A stretch of 64,000 nt of DNA from Streptomyces antibioticus (GCF_002019855.1 NZ_CM007717.1:744001-808000); one strand, 5' to 3'; counted from the stretch's first letter, positions 25,797 to 36,500 are shown. Notes: generated by a model from the letters alone, not told the origin. Numbers and translations are program-made.

Positions 25797-26324
25797 TCAG
25801 CCGGGGAGTTGCGCGGTCGGCGACTCCTCGTCGTCCTCGAACAGGTCCTCGGGCAGCAGGTGCCGCGCGACCCGGAGGAGCCACTCCACCCGGACGGGAG
25901 CGGTCTCCACCTCCTTCACCAGCCAGTAGGCCATCAGCGCGCTGCCCTTGGAGCGGCCGGAAAGGATCTCCTCGTACAGCGACCAGGTCCCCGCCCGCAC
26001 CGCGTCCTTGCACGCCTCCGCGAGGGCATCGTCGTCCACGACGACGAACGACCAGAGCAGGTGAAGGAATTGGTGCCGGGCCTCCGGAGTGACCCTCCGG
26101 TCCGCCAGACCGGCCATCAGCACCCGGGCGACGGGCACGACGGTCGGGGTCGCCCAGGTCTCCTGGAGCACGTGGTACTCGATGCCGCGCGGCACTGCCT
26201 CCTCACCCGTCCGCGCCCGGGCGAGCCGCAGGAGGTCCGCGGGAACATGTGCCGCCGACTTGCAGTAGCGACACGGGAGCGCTGACCAGTCGTACAGACC
26301 GATCTCCAGCTCCATCGCGTTCAT
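25797..26324 (-). CDS. putative immunity protein, distal paralogue
   Basis: The 175-residue protein is about 60-65 percent identical by eye to the product of the next gene upstream (26533-27027). It has the same layout: MELEIGLYDW, then CRYCKSAAHVP with a CxxC pair, WATPTVVPVARVLMAGLADRRV, FVVVDDDALAEACKDA, SLYEEILSG, RHLLPEDL. It reads as an all-helical protein with a small metal-binding knuckle. Its position behind an RHS toxin gene and the tandem duplication suggest immunity function. ATG at 26324 is chosen because it aligns with the paralogue and GGGGA lies 9 bases upstream. A hairpin separates the two paralogues, so the second may be expressed independently or less. Confidence 0.6.
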   Translation of the reverse strand: MNAMELEIGLYDWSALPCRYCKSAAHVPADLLRLARARTGEEAVPRGIEYHVLQETWATPTVVPVARVLMAGLADRRVTPEARHQFLHLLWSFVVVDDDALAEACKDAVRAGTWSLYEEILSGRSKGSALMAYWLVKEVETAPVRVEWLLRVARHLLPEDLFEDDEESPTAQLPG

Positions 26325-26466
26325 GCTCGTCATTCCCCATCTCTGTGTCGTCCAGCTTCCCCAGATGCCGCCATCCAGGACGGTCGGCGTCTACACCCTG
26401 GAGAAGCGCTCTTGGCGCGGGTGGTGCACCGGCAATGCTCGAGGGACACCGGCCGGACGAGAACGT

Positions 26467-26513
26467 GGAACGGGCCGGACACCCGCCTCCTCGGCGGACG
26501 CCCTGCCCGTTCC
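26467..26513 (-). terminator. hairpin between the two putative immunity genes
   Basis: Arms GGAACGGGC / GCCCGTTCC enclose an inner CCGCC-TCCT-CGGCGG fold. It is placed after the stop of the proximal immunity gene. Confidence 0.5.
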
Positions 26514-26532
26514 AACAACGCTCAGCGGCCGG

Positions 26533-27027
26533 TCAGTCCATGCGCAGGTCCTCCGGCAGCAGGTGGCGGGCCGTCTCCAGGAGCCTGTCCCGGCGCGCCT
26601 CGTCGGGATCCGTCTCGTACAGGATCCAGTAGGCGAGCAGGGCGGTGCCCGGAGCCCGGCCGGACAGCACCTCCTCGTACAGGGTCCAGATCCCGGCCCG
26701 CGCCGCGTCCTTGCATGCCTCGGCGAGGTCGTCGTCGTCCACGACGACGAACGTGGACAGCAGGTCGAGGAACTGGTGCCGGGCCGCCGGAGCCACCCGG
26801 GGGTCAGCCAGACCGGCCATTAGCACCCGGGCAACGGGCACGACGGTCGGAGTCGCCCAGCGGTCCTGGACGACATGGAACTCGATGTCCCTCGGCAGAG
26901 CCTCCTCGGTCGTCCGAGCACGGGCCATCCGCAGCAGTTCCCCGGGAACGTGCGATGCGGATGCGCAGCTGTGGCAGGGGAACCCAGCCCAGTCATACAG
27001 ACCCAGTTCCAACTCCATGGCATCCAT
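26533..27027 (-). CDS. putative immunity protein, proximal to RHS toxin
   Basis: The 164-residue cytoplasmic protein starts 13 bases after the RHS stop. The RHS stop region itself forms its ribosome-binding site (TGAGGAG), so the two are co-translated, as expected for a toxin and its cognate immunity protein. Residues: MELELGLYDWAGFP, CHSCASASHVP (CxxC), WATPTVVPVARVLMAGLADPRV, FVVVDDDDLAEACKDAARAG, RHLLPEDLRMD. No named immunity family was recognised with certainty. The acidic character suits neutralisation of a basic nuclease- or deaminase-type toxin. Confidence 0.65.
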   Translation of the reverse strand: MDAMELELGLYDWAGFPCHSCASASHVPGELLRMARARTTEEALPRDIEFHVVQDRWATPTVVPVARVLMAGLADPRVAPAARHQFLDLLSTFVVVDDDDLAEACKDAARAGIWTLYEEVLSGRAPGTALLAYWILYETDPDEARRDRLLETARHLLPEDLRMD

Positions 27028-27040
27028 CGATCGCTTCTCC

Positions 27041-30000
27041 TCAGAAGAACTGGTGGGGCCAGATGCCGCCCTCTTGGGGAACGGCCCCCGACTCGAACTG
27101 GAAGGGTGTCACATAGTCCACCTGGCACCTTTTACACACCTCCTTCATGACGGCCACGGTATGGCCGCCGGCCTCCTCCTTGACCGTGTAGGCGATGGTG
27201 AACCGCACCTTCGTGGGGTCGCCGCCGAGCGCGTGCACGACATTGCCCTCGGCGCAGTAGCTGGGTCCGGGCTTGCAGCCGCCGGACTGAGCCAGGGCGA
27301 TGTCCCCCGTCTCGATGTTGTAGCCACCGACGTAGGTCTTGCCCCTCTTGCTCCTCGAATAGTTCTTCAGAGCGAAGTCGGCGACCTGCGACGACGCCTT
27401 CTCCATCTGCCCGGCGTGGGTCCAGCCCGCGGGGGCCTTCTGGACCTCCACCACGGGCGCGCTCTTGCCGCCCGCGCCACGCGCGCTTACCCGCGGCACG
27501 GGGATGATCCGCGGCGCCGCCTTCGGCTGTTCCGCCTTCTTCGCCGCGCCCGAGAACAGCTTTCCGAGGGCGCCCTTGACGACCTTCGCCACGGTGCCGG
27601 GCTTGGACGCCACCTTCGTGCCGCCGCCCACGCCGGCGGCACCCGGCATGAAGGGGACGAGGAACTTCCCGATCCAGTGCGCGATGTTGTACCAGGCGCC
27701 GCTGTACTCCGGCCCGCGCACGGTGTTGTAGACGCTGACCAGACCCTTGCCCGCGCGGTCGTTCTTGATCTTCTGGGCGTTGCCCTGGGTCCAGCCCATC
27801 CGGTCGGTGAACCCGTACCAGTTCTCGGCGACATCGTAGTAGCCGTCGACCGCGCCGTTCCAGAAGCCGGAGGAGACCTTCTTGCCCTTGTCTACGAGGT
27901 TGTCCAGCCACTTCCACTGGCCGTTGGCGTCGCTGAAGGTGACGGGCGAATTCTCGGCGTACGCATAGCCGTTGAGCTGCTGCGGGTCCGTGAGGTCCAT
28001 GACCGGGTCGACGCTGATGAAGCGGCCCGTCGAGGGGTCGTACTCACGGGCACCGAGGTGGGTCAGACCGGTGTCGGCGGAGTCGTCGGTGCCCCCGACG
28101 AACGCCTTGCTGCCGGGCCAGGCCGCCGGGGCCGTGCCGCGGGCGCCGCCGAAGGGGAGCGTACGGCGCTGGGTCAGCCGCTGGGTGGCGGCGTCGACGG
28201 CGAGCTGGCCGGTCCCCTGGTGGTCGGCGAGCGTGAAGGTGACCGCGCCGTCGTCGGACTTGACGGCCTGGTGGCCGCCCCCGACCGGCACGTATCGGGT
28301 CGCCTTCGGCTTGTCGGCACCCTTGGTGAGGGTCAGCTCGGTGTGGCCGAGGTACAGCGTGGTCTTCGAGCCGGTACGGGCGATCAGGCGGCTGCCTTCG
28401 GCGCCGTAGAGGTACTCGGTGACCTTGCCGGACTCGGTGACCTTGGCCAGATGGCCCTCCGCGTCCCACTCCAGCGACTGGCTGCCGCGGACCGTGGTGT
28501 TGCCGGTCGCGTCGTGGTCGTACGACTCCTTCGCGGAGGTGCCGTCGGGGCGGCGGGTGGTCACGGAGTCCAGGCCGTGCGGGTGAGCACTGCCGGGCGC
28601 CGGGTACGCGTAGGTGCGCTCGGTGTCCTTGGCGCTGTCGCCCGAGAGATCGTGCTGTGTCTCGGTAAGACGGTTGCCGGACCGGTCGTAGCCGTAGGAC
28701 TGCCAGTACGGCGCAGGGCCGCCCAGCACGGCACCGGACGGAGCGGAAGCACAGGTCTTGGTGCCCTGCGTCCACGCCTCGGTCAGACGCTGAAGGTGGT
28801 CCAGACGGAAGCACTGGGTGTCGGTGCCGGAGCGCGACGTGTCCGAGACGGACAGGATGTTGCCCGCCTCGTCGTACCGGTAGGTGTTGAAGCGGTCGAC
28901 ACCTGCCACGTCCTGCCGGTCCACTCGCGAGGTCGCCAGGCGCTGGGTGCCCCACTCGTAGGTGTTGGTGACCTGCACCGGCTTCGAACCGGCAGCGTTG
29001 CCGTACATCTTGTGCTGGAGCGGCTTGCCGGTGCTGGAGTAGCTGGTGTCGGCCGTGAAGCCGTCACCGAGCACCGAGAGCGGCCGCAGCGTGTCCGCCT
29101 CGTAGGTGTACGAGTAGCCGCCGCCCGGCAGCGAACCGGCGGCGGACCAGCTCACGCCCTTGACCAGGCCGGAAGGGTTGTAGGCGGTGCCGGTCTGGTA
29201 GGTGCCGGCGAGGGCGCCCTCCTTCTCGGGCACGACGACCGCGGAGCGCACCGCGCGGTAGAGCTGGTCGTACTGGGTGACCTTGGTGGTGTATGCGGCG
29301 CCGCCGGAGTAGCGGGTGGCCTCGGCGAGGAGACCCTTGGCTCCACCGACCGTGTCGTACGTCCACTTGGCCCGCAGGGCGCCGGTGGCGGAGGCGTCCC
29401 GCAGCTCGGTCTGCCGGTCCAGGCCGTCGTAGGCGTGGAACAGGATCGTGCCGCGGGAGTCCTTCGTGGTGGTGACGAGGCCGCGGTCGTCGTAGGTGCG
29501 GACGGTGGTGCCCCGGTCGGGGTCCTCCGCGCGGGTCTCGCGGCCCCGCGAGTCGTAGATGTACTTCCAGGTGTTGCCGACCTGGTCGGTGACCGTCTCC
29601 AGTTGCCCCCGGGTGGTGTAGCCGTACCTGGTGCTGTCGTACGCCGCCTCCGCGCTGCGGGCATGGTGCTGGCGCAGCTCCGTGACCTGGCCTCGGGCGT
29701 CGGCGATCGCGGTGGTGGCGGTGGCGCCCTCCGGCGGGATCACCGTCGTGCGGTCGCCGCCGTAGATCCGGCGGGTGATGCCGAGCACGGTGCCGCCGTC
29801 GCCGTTGCCGGCGATGTCGCGGGTCTCGGTCTCACGGCCGAGCCCGTCGTAGGTGTGCCGCGTCTGGGTCTCGACGGTGAGGGCATCGGCCGGCTTGAAC
29901 AGGCCGCGGTTCGGGGCCTCCTGGTCGTTGTAGTAGGGGGCGAACGTCTTCGCCGTCAGGCCGCGCTCGTCGTAGAAGACGTCGCTCAGGATGCGGCCGC

Positions 30001-33000
30001 CGTTCGGGCCGGGGTCCTGGGTCTGGCGCTCGCGCAGGAACCCGTCGTAGAGGACGTACGAGGCACGCTGGCCGCCGTTGTTGTCGAGGGTCTGGGTGCG
30101 GATCGCGACCGGCTTGCCCTCGTCGACGAAGTAGCCGAACTCGTAGTTCGGGGTCTGGCTGGGCTTGCGGTCGGGCAGCCAGATCTTGTGCGAGCGGCCG
30201 AGCGCGTCGTACACGAACTCGGAGCGCTTGCCGTTGGGGTCGATCTGGGCGGACGGACGTCCGCGCAGGGGCTCGAACTCCGTCACCGTGGACTGGGCCG
30301 TCGAGGCGACGCCCGGCGTGGCCGGCGGGGTCGTCTCGGTGAGCTTCGCCGGAATGCCGGTGGCCGGGCTGTAGGCGGTGGTCGTCGTGCGGCCGTCCTT
30401 GCGGGCCGTGCGGACGGGGGCGCCGGTGCCGGTGACCTTCACGTCGGCCGTGAGGTCGGTGGTCGTCAGACGGCGGCCGTAGGAGTCGAAGGTGGCCCTG
30501 GACTCCAGGTAGGTGGCCGTGGTCCCGTCGTGGCTCTTCAGGGTCGCGGACGCGGTGGCATCGCCCTTGGTGGCCTCGGCGCCGTACTCGCCGCCGTCGT
30601 AGGCGGTCCGGACGTCGGAAACGACGTCCTTGGCGCGGTCGGGGGTGCGGGAACAGGCGCCGAGGACGGTCTCCTCGCGCGCGACGAGGTCGAGATCGCC
30701 GGGCACGTACGTGGTGCGGGTGCAGCGGTCGTCGCCCGCTGTGGTGGTGTCGCCGAGATCGTCGACCTGGGTGACCCGGCCGGTGACGGGGTCGTGCTCG
30801 TTCTCCGTCGCGGTCGTCTTCCACGAGGAGCCAGCGCCGCCGTCCAGGGAGGTCCAGGACCGGGTCCTGGCGGTGCCGCTGTGGTGGGCGGTGACGGTGC
30901 CCCAGTCGCGGACCTTCTTGGCGGTCTGGTGGTGCCAGGGCCGGCTGACGGTCTTGGACAGGACCTTGCCGCCGACACCCGAGTACTGGACGGTCTTGTA
31001 GGCGAAGCCGGCCGCCGCCTCGTGGTCGGTGAGGGGATCGCCCTCACCGGCGTCGAGGGTGACGGACACGTCCTTGCTGCCGCCGGAGGTGTTCTCGCGG
31101 TCGCCATGCATGCCGCGCAGGAAGTATGTGTCCGCCTGCGACTTCATGGCGCCGTCCTGCCCGCCGGACGTGACCCGGACGTGCCCGTAGCCGCGCCACT
31201 GCGACCACGTTTTGTGCTTCTGCTTGGTCAGGCCGTCGTCGGTGTCGAAGTGCCAGGCCGCGCCGCCCAGGTACTCGTACCGGGTCACCGCGTCGGGCGC
31301 GCCGCCGGTGCGGTCGGTCTTGGTCGTGGAGGTGACGACGTACTTGTTGAACCACTGCTTCTCCGGCGCGTCGTCGGCGTCGCCGCCGATGAACTGCGGG
31401 TAGCAGCGGGTGGTGTTCTTCTCAGGTGTCGGCAGCGCGTCGAAGGAGCAGGCGGGTGCCGAGTAGTTGATGTCGACCTGGCCGCCGTACTCGTCGGCGA
31501 CGGTGGAGAGCCGGGACTTGATGAACGGCGCGTAGCCGTCACCGGTCTTGTCGAGCCGGTTGGCGAGCTGGGTGTAGCCGAAGGTTGTCTTCGGAAGGGT
31601 GACGGCCGGGGTGGCGCTGTGGCCCGTGTGCTGGATGGAGTCCAGCAGCAGTTGGTAGTCGATGTCGGCCTTGCCCCAGCGGTGGCCCAGTTTCCAGGAG
31701 TCGACCTTGGTGGGGGTGTCGGCCTTGAGGATCTCGGTGGTGATGCCGGTGAGCCGCTTACGGGTGAAGAACACCGGGGACAGCCGGCCCCGGTCGCACT
31801 CCTTGCCCTCGTCGCAGTTGAGGTCCCAGGGGGTGTCGTACCAGTAGAAGGCGTCCTTGCCGATGTCGGCGCAGGTGGTCTTCGCATCTGGTAGGCAACG
31901 CTCGGAGGTCGTGAAGTCGACCCGGGCGAGCGGCTTGGCGGCGTACACGTCCGAGGACTTCAGGCCGTACTCGATCCGGTCCAGGGAACCGCCGCGCACA
32001 TAGCGGGTGTCGTCCTTGGCCTTGAGGTTGCGGCCGTAGGAGTTCTTCTCCTGGTCGTAGTAGTAGGCGACCGCGTTGCCGTGCGGGTCCTCGACGTAGT
32101 CGAGGTTCCAGCGCCAGGCCTGCTGGCACCAGGAGTCCGCGAAGGCCGACTTGTGGCAGGGTTCGCCGGAGTTGTTGCCGAAGACCGGGACCGTCCAGGT
32201 GGAGTCCGTGGTCTCCTTGCCAGTGGTCCAGCCGGGCAGCTTGTTGTGGCCGAAGTAGTAGCGCACCCCGTCGGGGGCGGTCAGCCGCCAGTACTCGCCG
32301 TCGTTGTCGCCGTTGCCTCGGTCGGTGGAGCGCAGGCGCTTGATGCGGGTGCCGTCGTCCTGCTGGAACCGGAAGTCGTCGGCGCCTGTGGGGACGAGTT
32401 CGCCGCCCTTGCCGTTGAACGTGATGAAGGCATTGTCGTAGCCCCAGCACAGGTCGCCGGGCTTGTTGACGCCGTCGGCGGCCTTCTGGCCGTCGTCGGC
32501 GCACGGCTTGTAGCGGCGCTCGATGAAGCCGGACCACAGGTCGAAGCCGTCACCGACCCAGGATGCCTGGTTGTTGGTGGTGCCGGTCTGCCCGTCGATA
32601 CGGCCCGAGTGGTACGACACCCCGAGGTCGGGGGTGAGCCCGCCGGGGACGTCCGGCACGGGGATGTCGTAGGACCAGGTGAAGTCACCGGTGTTGAGCT
32701 CGGTGTCCCAAGTCGCGGACGGGGAGAGCTGGGTGGCGGTGTAGTCGCCCTTGCCCGCGGTCTCCTCGGCGGCGGCAACGGCCGCGAGGAGGGTACGGCC
32801 GGAGGAGCGCAGGGCGACCTTCCGCGCGGTCAGGGTGCGCCGCTCAGGGTCGTTGACCGTCTCGACGGGCGTCGTCGTACGGCACTTGGCATCGGCCGGC
32901 CGGTCCAGGGCGCAGGCCGGTAGCTCGACGAGGGTGAGGCGGGAGCCGTAGTTCCCGCCGTAGGCCTCGGCGAACGAGGAGTAGTCCAGCTCGGCTCCGA

Positions 33001-33448
33001 CGGTTGCCGGCAGGGCGGAGCGGTTCTTGCCGGCTTCCAGACGGAAGACGACGCCGTTCACTCCAGCCTTCTCGGTCGCGGCGCGGCCCAGGACCCGGGC
33101 GGTGACGGTGTTCGTGCGGGTGGCGGACAGGGCGGACTTCTTGCCGGCCGCCGCGCGCGGCGCGGTGACCTCGACCAGGGGCGCCCCCTCCTCGGGCCAG
33201 GCAGCCTTCGGCTTGGCCTGGGGTGTCCTCGGGCCCTTGGCGGTGTCCCGCGGCTCCAGGGTGCGGATGTCCTTGCCCGCGACCGGCTTCTCGGCGGCCG
33301 GGAGGCCGGGCAGGTCGTGCCGGCCGTCCGGGGCCGCGGCGGTCGCGGAGGCGGTCTGAAGCAGGGTGCCCACCAGGGTGGCGGACAGGGTCAGGGCCAC
33401 CCGTCGTCGGATCGCGCCATGCGGGCGCGATCTGGATATTCCAGACAT
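27041..33448 (-). CDS. secreted RHS/YD-repeat polymorphic toxin with deaminase-like C-terminus
   Basis: The 2135-residue protein has a Sec signal peptide (AIRRRVALTLSATLVGTLL, then ATAAA), an SpvB-like beta region (about 250-300: FTWSYDIPVPDVPGGLTP), long YD/RHS repeats, and the RHS core REYDPSTGRFISVDP near residue 1800. A variable C-terminal tip of about 130 residues follows a Pro/Lys-rich linker. The tip carries C2065-A-E2067 (YCAEGNVVHAL) and C2105-x-x-C2108 (VCKRCQVDY), the zinc-binding pattern of cytidine-deaminase-fold toxins; it looks closest to the YwqJ-like group. The ATG at 33448 is the most upstream start, because an in-frame stop lies three codons before it; its SD is weak. The LamG gene upstream and immunity genes downstream are co-directional. 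The mature chain probably acts at or beyond the cell wall on neighbours. Confidence 0.85.
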   Translation of the reverse strand: MSGISRSRPHGAIRRRVALTLSATLVGTLLQTASATAAAPDGRHDLPGLPAAEKPVAGKDIRTLEPRDTAKGPRTPQAKPKAAWPEEGAPLVEVTAPRAAAGKKSALSATRTNTVTARVLGRAATEKAGVNGVVFRLEAGKNRSALPATVGAELDYSSFAEAYGGNYGSRLTLVELPACALDRPADAKCRTTTPVETVNDPERRTLTARKVALRSSGRTLLAAVAAAEETAGKGDYTATQLSPSATWDTELNTGDFTWSYDIPVPDVPGGLTPDLGVSYHSGRIDGQTGTTNNQASWVGDGFDLWSGFIERRYKPCADDGQKAADGVNKPGDLCWGYDNAFITFNGKGGELVPTGADDFRFQQDDGTRIKRLRSTDRGNGDNDGEYWRLTAPDGVRYYFGHNKLPGWTTGKETTDSTWTVPVFGNNSGEPCHKSAFADSWCQQAWRWNLDYVEDPHGNAVAYYYDQEKNSYGRNLKAKDDTRYVRGGSLDRIEYGLKSSDVYAAKPLARVDFTTSERCLPDAKTTCADIGKDAFYWYDTPWDLNCDEGKECDRGRLSPVFFTRKRLTGITTEILKADTPTKVDSWKLGHRWGKADIDYQLLLDSIQHTGHSATPAVTLPKTTFGYTQLANRLDKTGDGYAPFIKSRLSTVADEYGGQVDINYSAPACSFDALPTPEKNTTRCYPQFIGGDADDAPEKQWFNKYVVTSTTKTDRTGGAPDAVTRYEYLGGAAWHFDTDDGLTKQKHKTWSQWRGYGHVRVTSGGQDGAMKSQADTYFLRGMHGDRENTSGGSKDVSVTLDAGEGDPLTDHEAAAGFAYKTVQYSGVGGKVLSKTVSRPWHHQTAKKVRDWGTVTAHHSGTARTRSWTSLDGGAGSSWKTTATENEHDPVTGRVTQVDDLGDTTTAGDDRCTRTTYVPGDLDLVAREETVLGACSRTPDRAKDVVSDVRTAYDGGEYGAEATKGDATASATLKSHDGTTATYLESRATFDSYGRRLTTTDLTADVKVTGTGAPVRTARKDGRTTTTAYSPATGIPAKLTETTPPATPGVASTAQSTVTEFEPLRGRPSAQIDPNGKRSEFVYDALGRSHKIWLPDRKPSQTPNYEFGYFVDEGKPVAIRTQTLDNNGGQRASYVLYDGFLRERQTQDPGPNGGRILSDVFYDERGLTAKTFAPYYNDQEAPNRGLFKPADALTVETQTRHTYDGLGRETETRDIAGNGDGGTVLGITRRIYGGDRTTVIPPEGATATTAIADARGQVTELRQHHARSAEAAYDSTRYGYTTRGQLETVTDQVGNTWKYIYDSRGRETRAEDPDRGTTVRTYDDRGLVTTTKDSRGTILFHAYDGLDRQTELRDASATGALRAKWTYDTVGGAKGLLAEATRYSGGAAYTTKVTQYDQLYRAVRSAVVVPEKEGALAGTYQTGTAYNPSGLVKGVSWSAAGSLPGGGYSYTYEADTLRPLSVLGDGFTADTSYSSTGKPLQHKMYGNAAGSKPVQVTNTYEWGTQRLATSRVDRQDVAGVDRFNTYRYDEAGNILSVSDTSRSGTDTQCFRLDHLQRLTEAWTQGTKTCASAPSGAVLGGPAPYWQSYGYDRSGNRLTETQHDLSGDSAKDTERTYAYPAPGSAHPHGLDSVTTRRPDGTSAKESYDHDATGNTTVRGSQSLEWDAEGHLAKVTESGKVTEYLYGAEGSRLIARTGSKTTLYLGHTELTLTKGADKPKATRYVPVGGGHQAVKSDDGAVTFTLADHQGTGQLAVDAATQRLTQRRTLPFGGARGTAPAAWPGSKAFVGGTDDSADTGLTHLGAREYDPSTGRFISVDPVMDLTDPQQLNGYAYAENSPVTFSDANGQWKWLDNLVDKGKKVSSGFWNGAVDGYYDVAENWYGFTDRMGWTQGNAQKIKNDRAGKGLVSVYNTVRGPEYSGAWYNIAHWIGKFLVPFMPGAAGVGGGTKVASKPGTVAKVVKGALGKLFSGAAKKAEQPKAAPRIIPVPRVSARGAGGKSAPVVEVQKAPAGWTHAGQMEKASSQVADFALKNYSRSKRGKTYVGGYNIETGDIALAQSGGCKPGPSYCAEGNVVHALGGDPTKVRFTIAYTVKEEAGGHTVAVMKEVCKRCQVDYVTPFQFESGAVPQEGGIWPHQFF

Positions 33449-33476
33449 AAGTGATCGTCAATCCTCGTGGGAGGTA

Positions 33477-33503
33477 CCGGCCCGCCTCTGAAGGGCGGGC
33501 CGG
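33477..33503 (-). terminator. perfect 10-bp hairpin between LamG and RHS genes
   Basis: Stem CCGGCCCGCC / GGCGGGCCGG with a 7-base loop, 30 bases after the LamG stop. Read-through into RHS is possible, but RHS probably also has its own promoter in the 85-base gap. Confidence 0.7.
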
Positions 33504-33533
33504 TGAGGGAAAAGAGGGAGGACAGCGGCGGCG

Positions 33534-36500
33534 TCAGACGACGCCCGGCACCTCGGTCGGCAGGTCGAACCACGTGGAGGCGAGCTTGTTGACCTGTTCG
33601 TCGGTCAGCGCGCCCTGGAAGGTCCATACGTCGTCGACCAGCCCCGGGAAGTACTCCCCGTAGCCGGAGCCCGACTTGGCGCGGCCGACCTGGAAGGACT
33701 TCGCCGCCTTGAAGGCGAGCGCGTTCTCCGCCCACGACACCCGCTGCGCGCAGGCGTTCTCGTCGGCCTCACCGTCGCCGTCGCCGTCACCGCAGGAGAC
33801 CACTTGGAGCGTGCCGTTGACGTACAGGCTCGCCTGCTTGGCGAAGCCGTCGTACACCACGGCAAGGTGGTTCCACTGCCGCGCGTCGACGAACTCGCTG
33901 TTCTCCACACGGACCACGGCCGCGTCAGAGCCGTCCTTGTCGGCCACCGTCAGCTCCCAGTGGCCGAGGCCCTCCGGGTTCTTGGCGTCCGGGACGAACC
34001 GCACGGCGAAGGCGCTTTGGGAGGCGCCCTCGGCGCTGAGCAGCGTGACCCCGCTCTTCGGCAGGGCCGCGGCCTGCGCCCAGGCGGTCACCGTGTAGCT
34101 GGCGCCGGTGTCGACGGGGACGGCCGTGACAGCCGCGTGGTCGTCGACGCCGTCCAGCTCCAGGCTGCCGGAGTCGATGAAGGCGGTGTCCGACTTCTTC
34201 GCGCCGCCGCTCAGCGTGAGCGCGCCACCGCCGGCCACCGCGTTCGGGGTGGTGACGGGAGCGGCCGTGGTGGCCTCCTCGAAGTTCCAGCGGCTCTTGA
34301 CCAGCGGACGCTGCTGGAAGATTTGGCGCACCTCGTCGTCGGCCACCGGCCGGTCGAAGAGGCGGACGTCGTCGATGCTTCCGGGGAAGTGGTCGACGCT
34401 CTTGCCGTTCCAGAGAGCCCGCCCGATCTGGAGCGGCCCCTGGGCCTCCCAGGTCTTCGGCGCGGTGTCGGTGCCCTGGAGCCGCCCGTTGACGTACAGG
34501 CGGATCTGCTGGGCGGTCGCGTCGTGGACGGCCACCAGGTGGGCCCACTCACCCGGCCGCGCGGGCTGGGTGCCCCGCACCGCCTGCTCGGAGACATTGC
34601 CCGTCTGGACGTCCTCCAGCGAGGTACGCAGGCTCCAGGTCTTGGGCGTCGCCTCGTACGACAGATAGAACGGACTGTTGTAAGTGCCGTTCTGGCTGAC
34701 CACGGTGCGGTTACCGGTGGCCCCCGCGTCGAGTTTGGCCCAGGCGGAGACTGTGTAGGAACCGGCGGTGTTCAGCACCGGGCGGTCCGTGGCCGCGTAT
34801 CCGGTGGTGCCGTTCAGGGTCAGGGCCTTGCCCGCGACCCCGCTCGCGCCGGCGGTCGTGCCGCCGTACAGGGTGAGCGGCTGCTCGGGGGCCATGCCCA
34901 CGGTCTCGGTGGCCGTGGCCTGCTCGTCGAGCGGAAAGACCGCACGGGCCGGGCGGCCGCCGGTCGGTTCCTGGTCCTGATGGAGCCGCGCCGCCTCGCC
35001 TGCGCTCAGGGCGCGGTCGAAGATCCTCAGCTCGTCGATCGTTCCGGGGAAGAACGCCTTGGCCGTGCCGTTGTAGCTGCCCGCGCCGATCCGCAGGCCC
35101 CGGCGGGCCTCCCATGCGGTGGCGTACGCGGTGGAGCCGGTGAGCTTTCCGTTGAGGTACAGCCGAAGCTGCTTGGCCTTGGCGTCGTACACCCCGACCA
35201 GGTGGGTCCACTCACCCGCCTTGGCGTCGCCGGGAGCGGCAGCCATGGCGCGGGCGATGGAGGCGTCGGCCTTGTCAGCGGTGTACTGATTGAACACCCA
35301 GCGGTTGTAGTGCTGCGAGTAGTACAGCTCGAAGCCCGGCGCGTGATTGCCCGGTTGGGCGGCGATGATGGCCGCCTGCGCCGGCATCCGGTCCAGCCGG
35401 GCCCAGGCCGCGACGGAGAAGCTGTCCGAGGTGTCGACCACCGTGAGGTCGGAGTCGGCGTACCCGGACGTGCCGTCGACGTGCAGGGCGGTGCCCTTGC
35501 GGCCCTCGGCGCCAAGAGCGGCGCCGCCCTGGAGGCGTACGGTCCTGGGGGCCGTCGTACCGGCGGCCGTGGTGGCGCCGACGGGATCATCGAGCCGCCA
35601 GGCGGCCCGCTCGGGCTGGCCCGCCTTGACCCGGAACTGGTAGGTGCGGATCTCGGAGCCGTTGCCCGCCTGGTCGAACGCCTGGGCGGTGACGAAGTTC
35701 AGGCCCGGCCTGGCCGGCAGCACCTGTACGGTCTTGGCGGCGCCGCCGGTCGTAGTGACCTGCGGGGACGCGGACGGGTCGGTGTTGAACCCGTAGCGGT
35801 AGCGCACCACGTCCGACTCGGGCGAGTCGAGGGCGAACGCACCGTACTGACCGACCCCGTCGTACCACGGGTCCTGCGGGTCCTCCGGATCGGAGGCCGG
35901 GTAGTGGCCCGAGGAGACCGAGGGCGCCTTGGGAACGCTGGTGTCGTAGACGAGGTAACAGCCCGTCGGGGTGCCCGCGTGCGACCACGGGGAGTACTGG
36001 GCCCCGTCGTACGAGCGGACGGACCAACTCACCGTCTTGTTCTTGGGGATCGACGACGGCAGCGTGATCGAGAAACCGGAGCCCGACTTCTTGTACGACG
36101 TCCGGGCCGACTTCCAGCGGGACGCCCAGCCCTTGCCGTCACCGGCGTCCCACGCCGCCTCGAACTCGACCGCGATGTTGTCGCCGTCCGGGTCGGTGAT
36201 GTTGTTGGCATAGACCTTGCCCAGGGTGCGCACCCGGGGCGGGCTCGTCTTGCAGACTCCGCCGTACTCCATGGTGAGCTGCGACATCTTCACCTGTCCC
36301 GGCGGGCGGTTGTACTTCACCCGCAGGAACGCCTTGTCCGAGAACCGCTTCCAGGCGTACCGGTCGCTCTCGCTGCCGGCGCGCAGTCCGAACGTCATCG
36401 TCGGCAGTTTGGCGTTCGCGGCCTCCTGGACCGCGGCCTTCACATCGAACTCGGCGTCCTTGGCGGCACAGCCGCTGAAGCCGTGCGCGAAGGACGACGA

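Noticed and set aside
26645..31894. 1749-codon open frame on the plus strand opposite the RHS gene
   Set aside because: High-GC shadow of the RHS reading frame; Val/Gly/Leu-rich composition, no domain, no ribosome-binding site.
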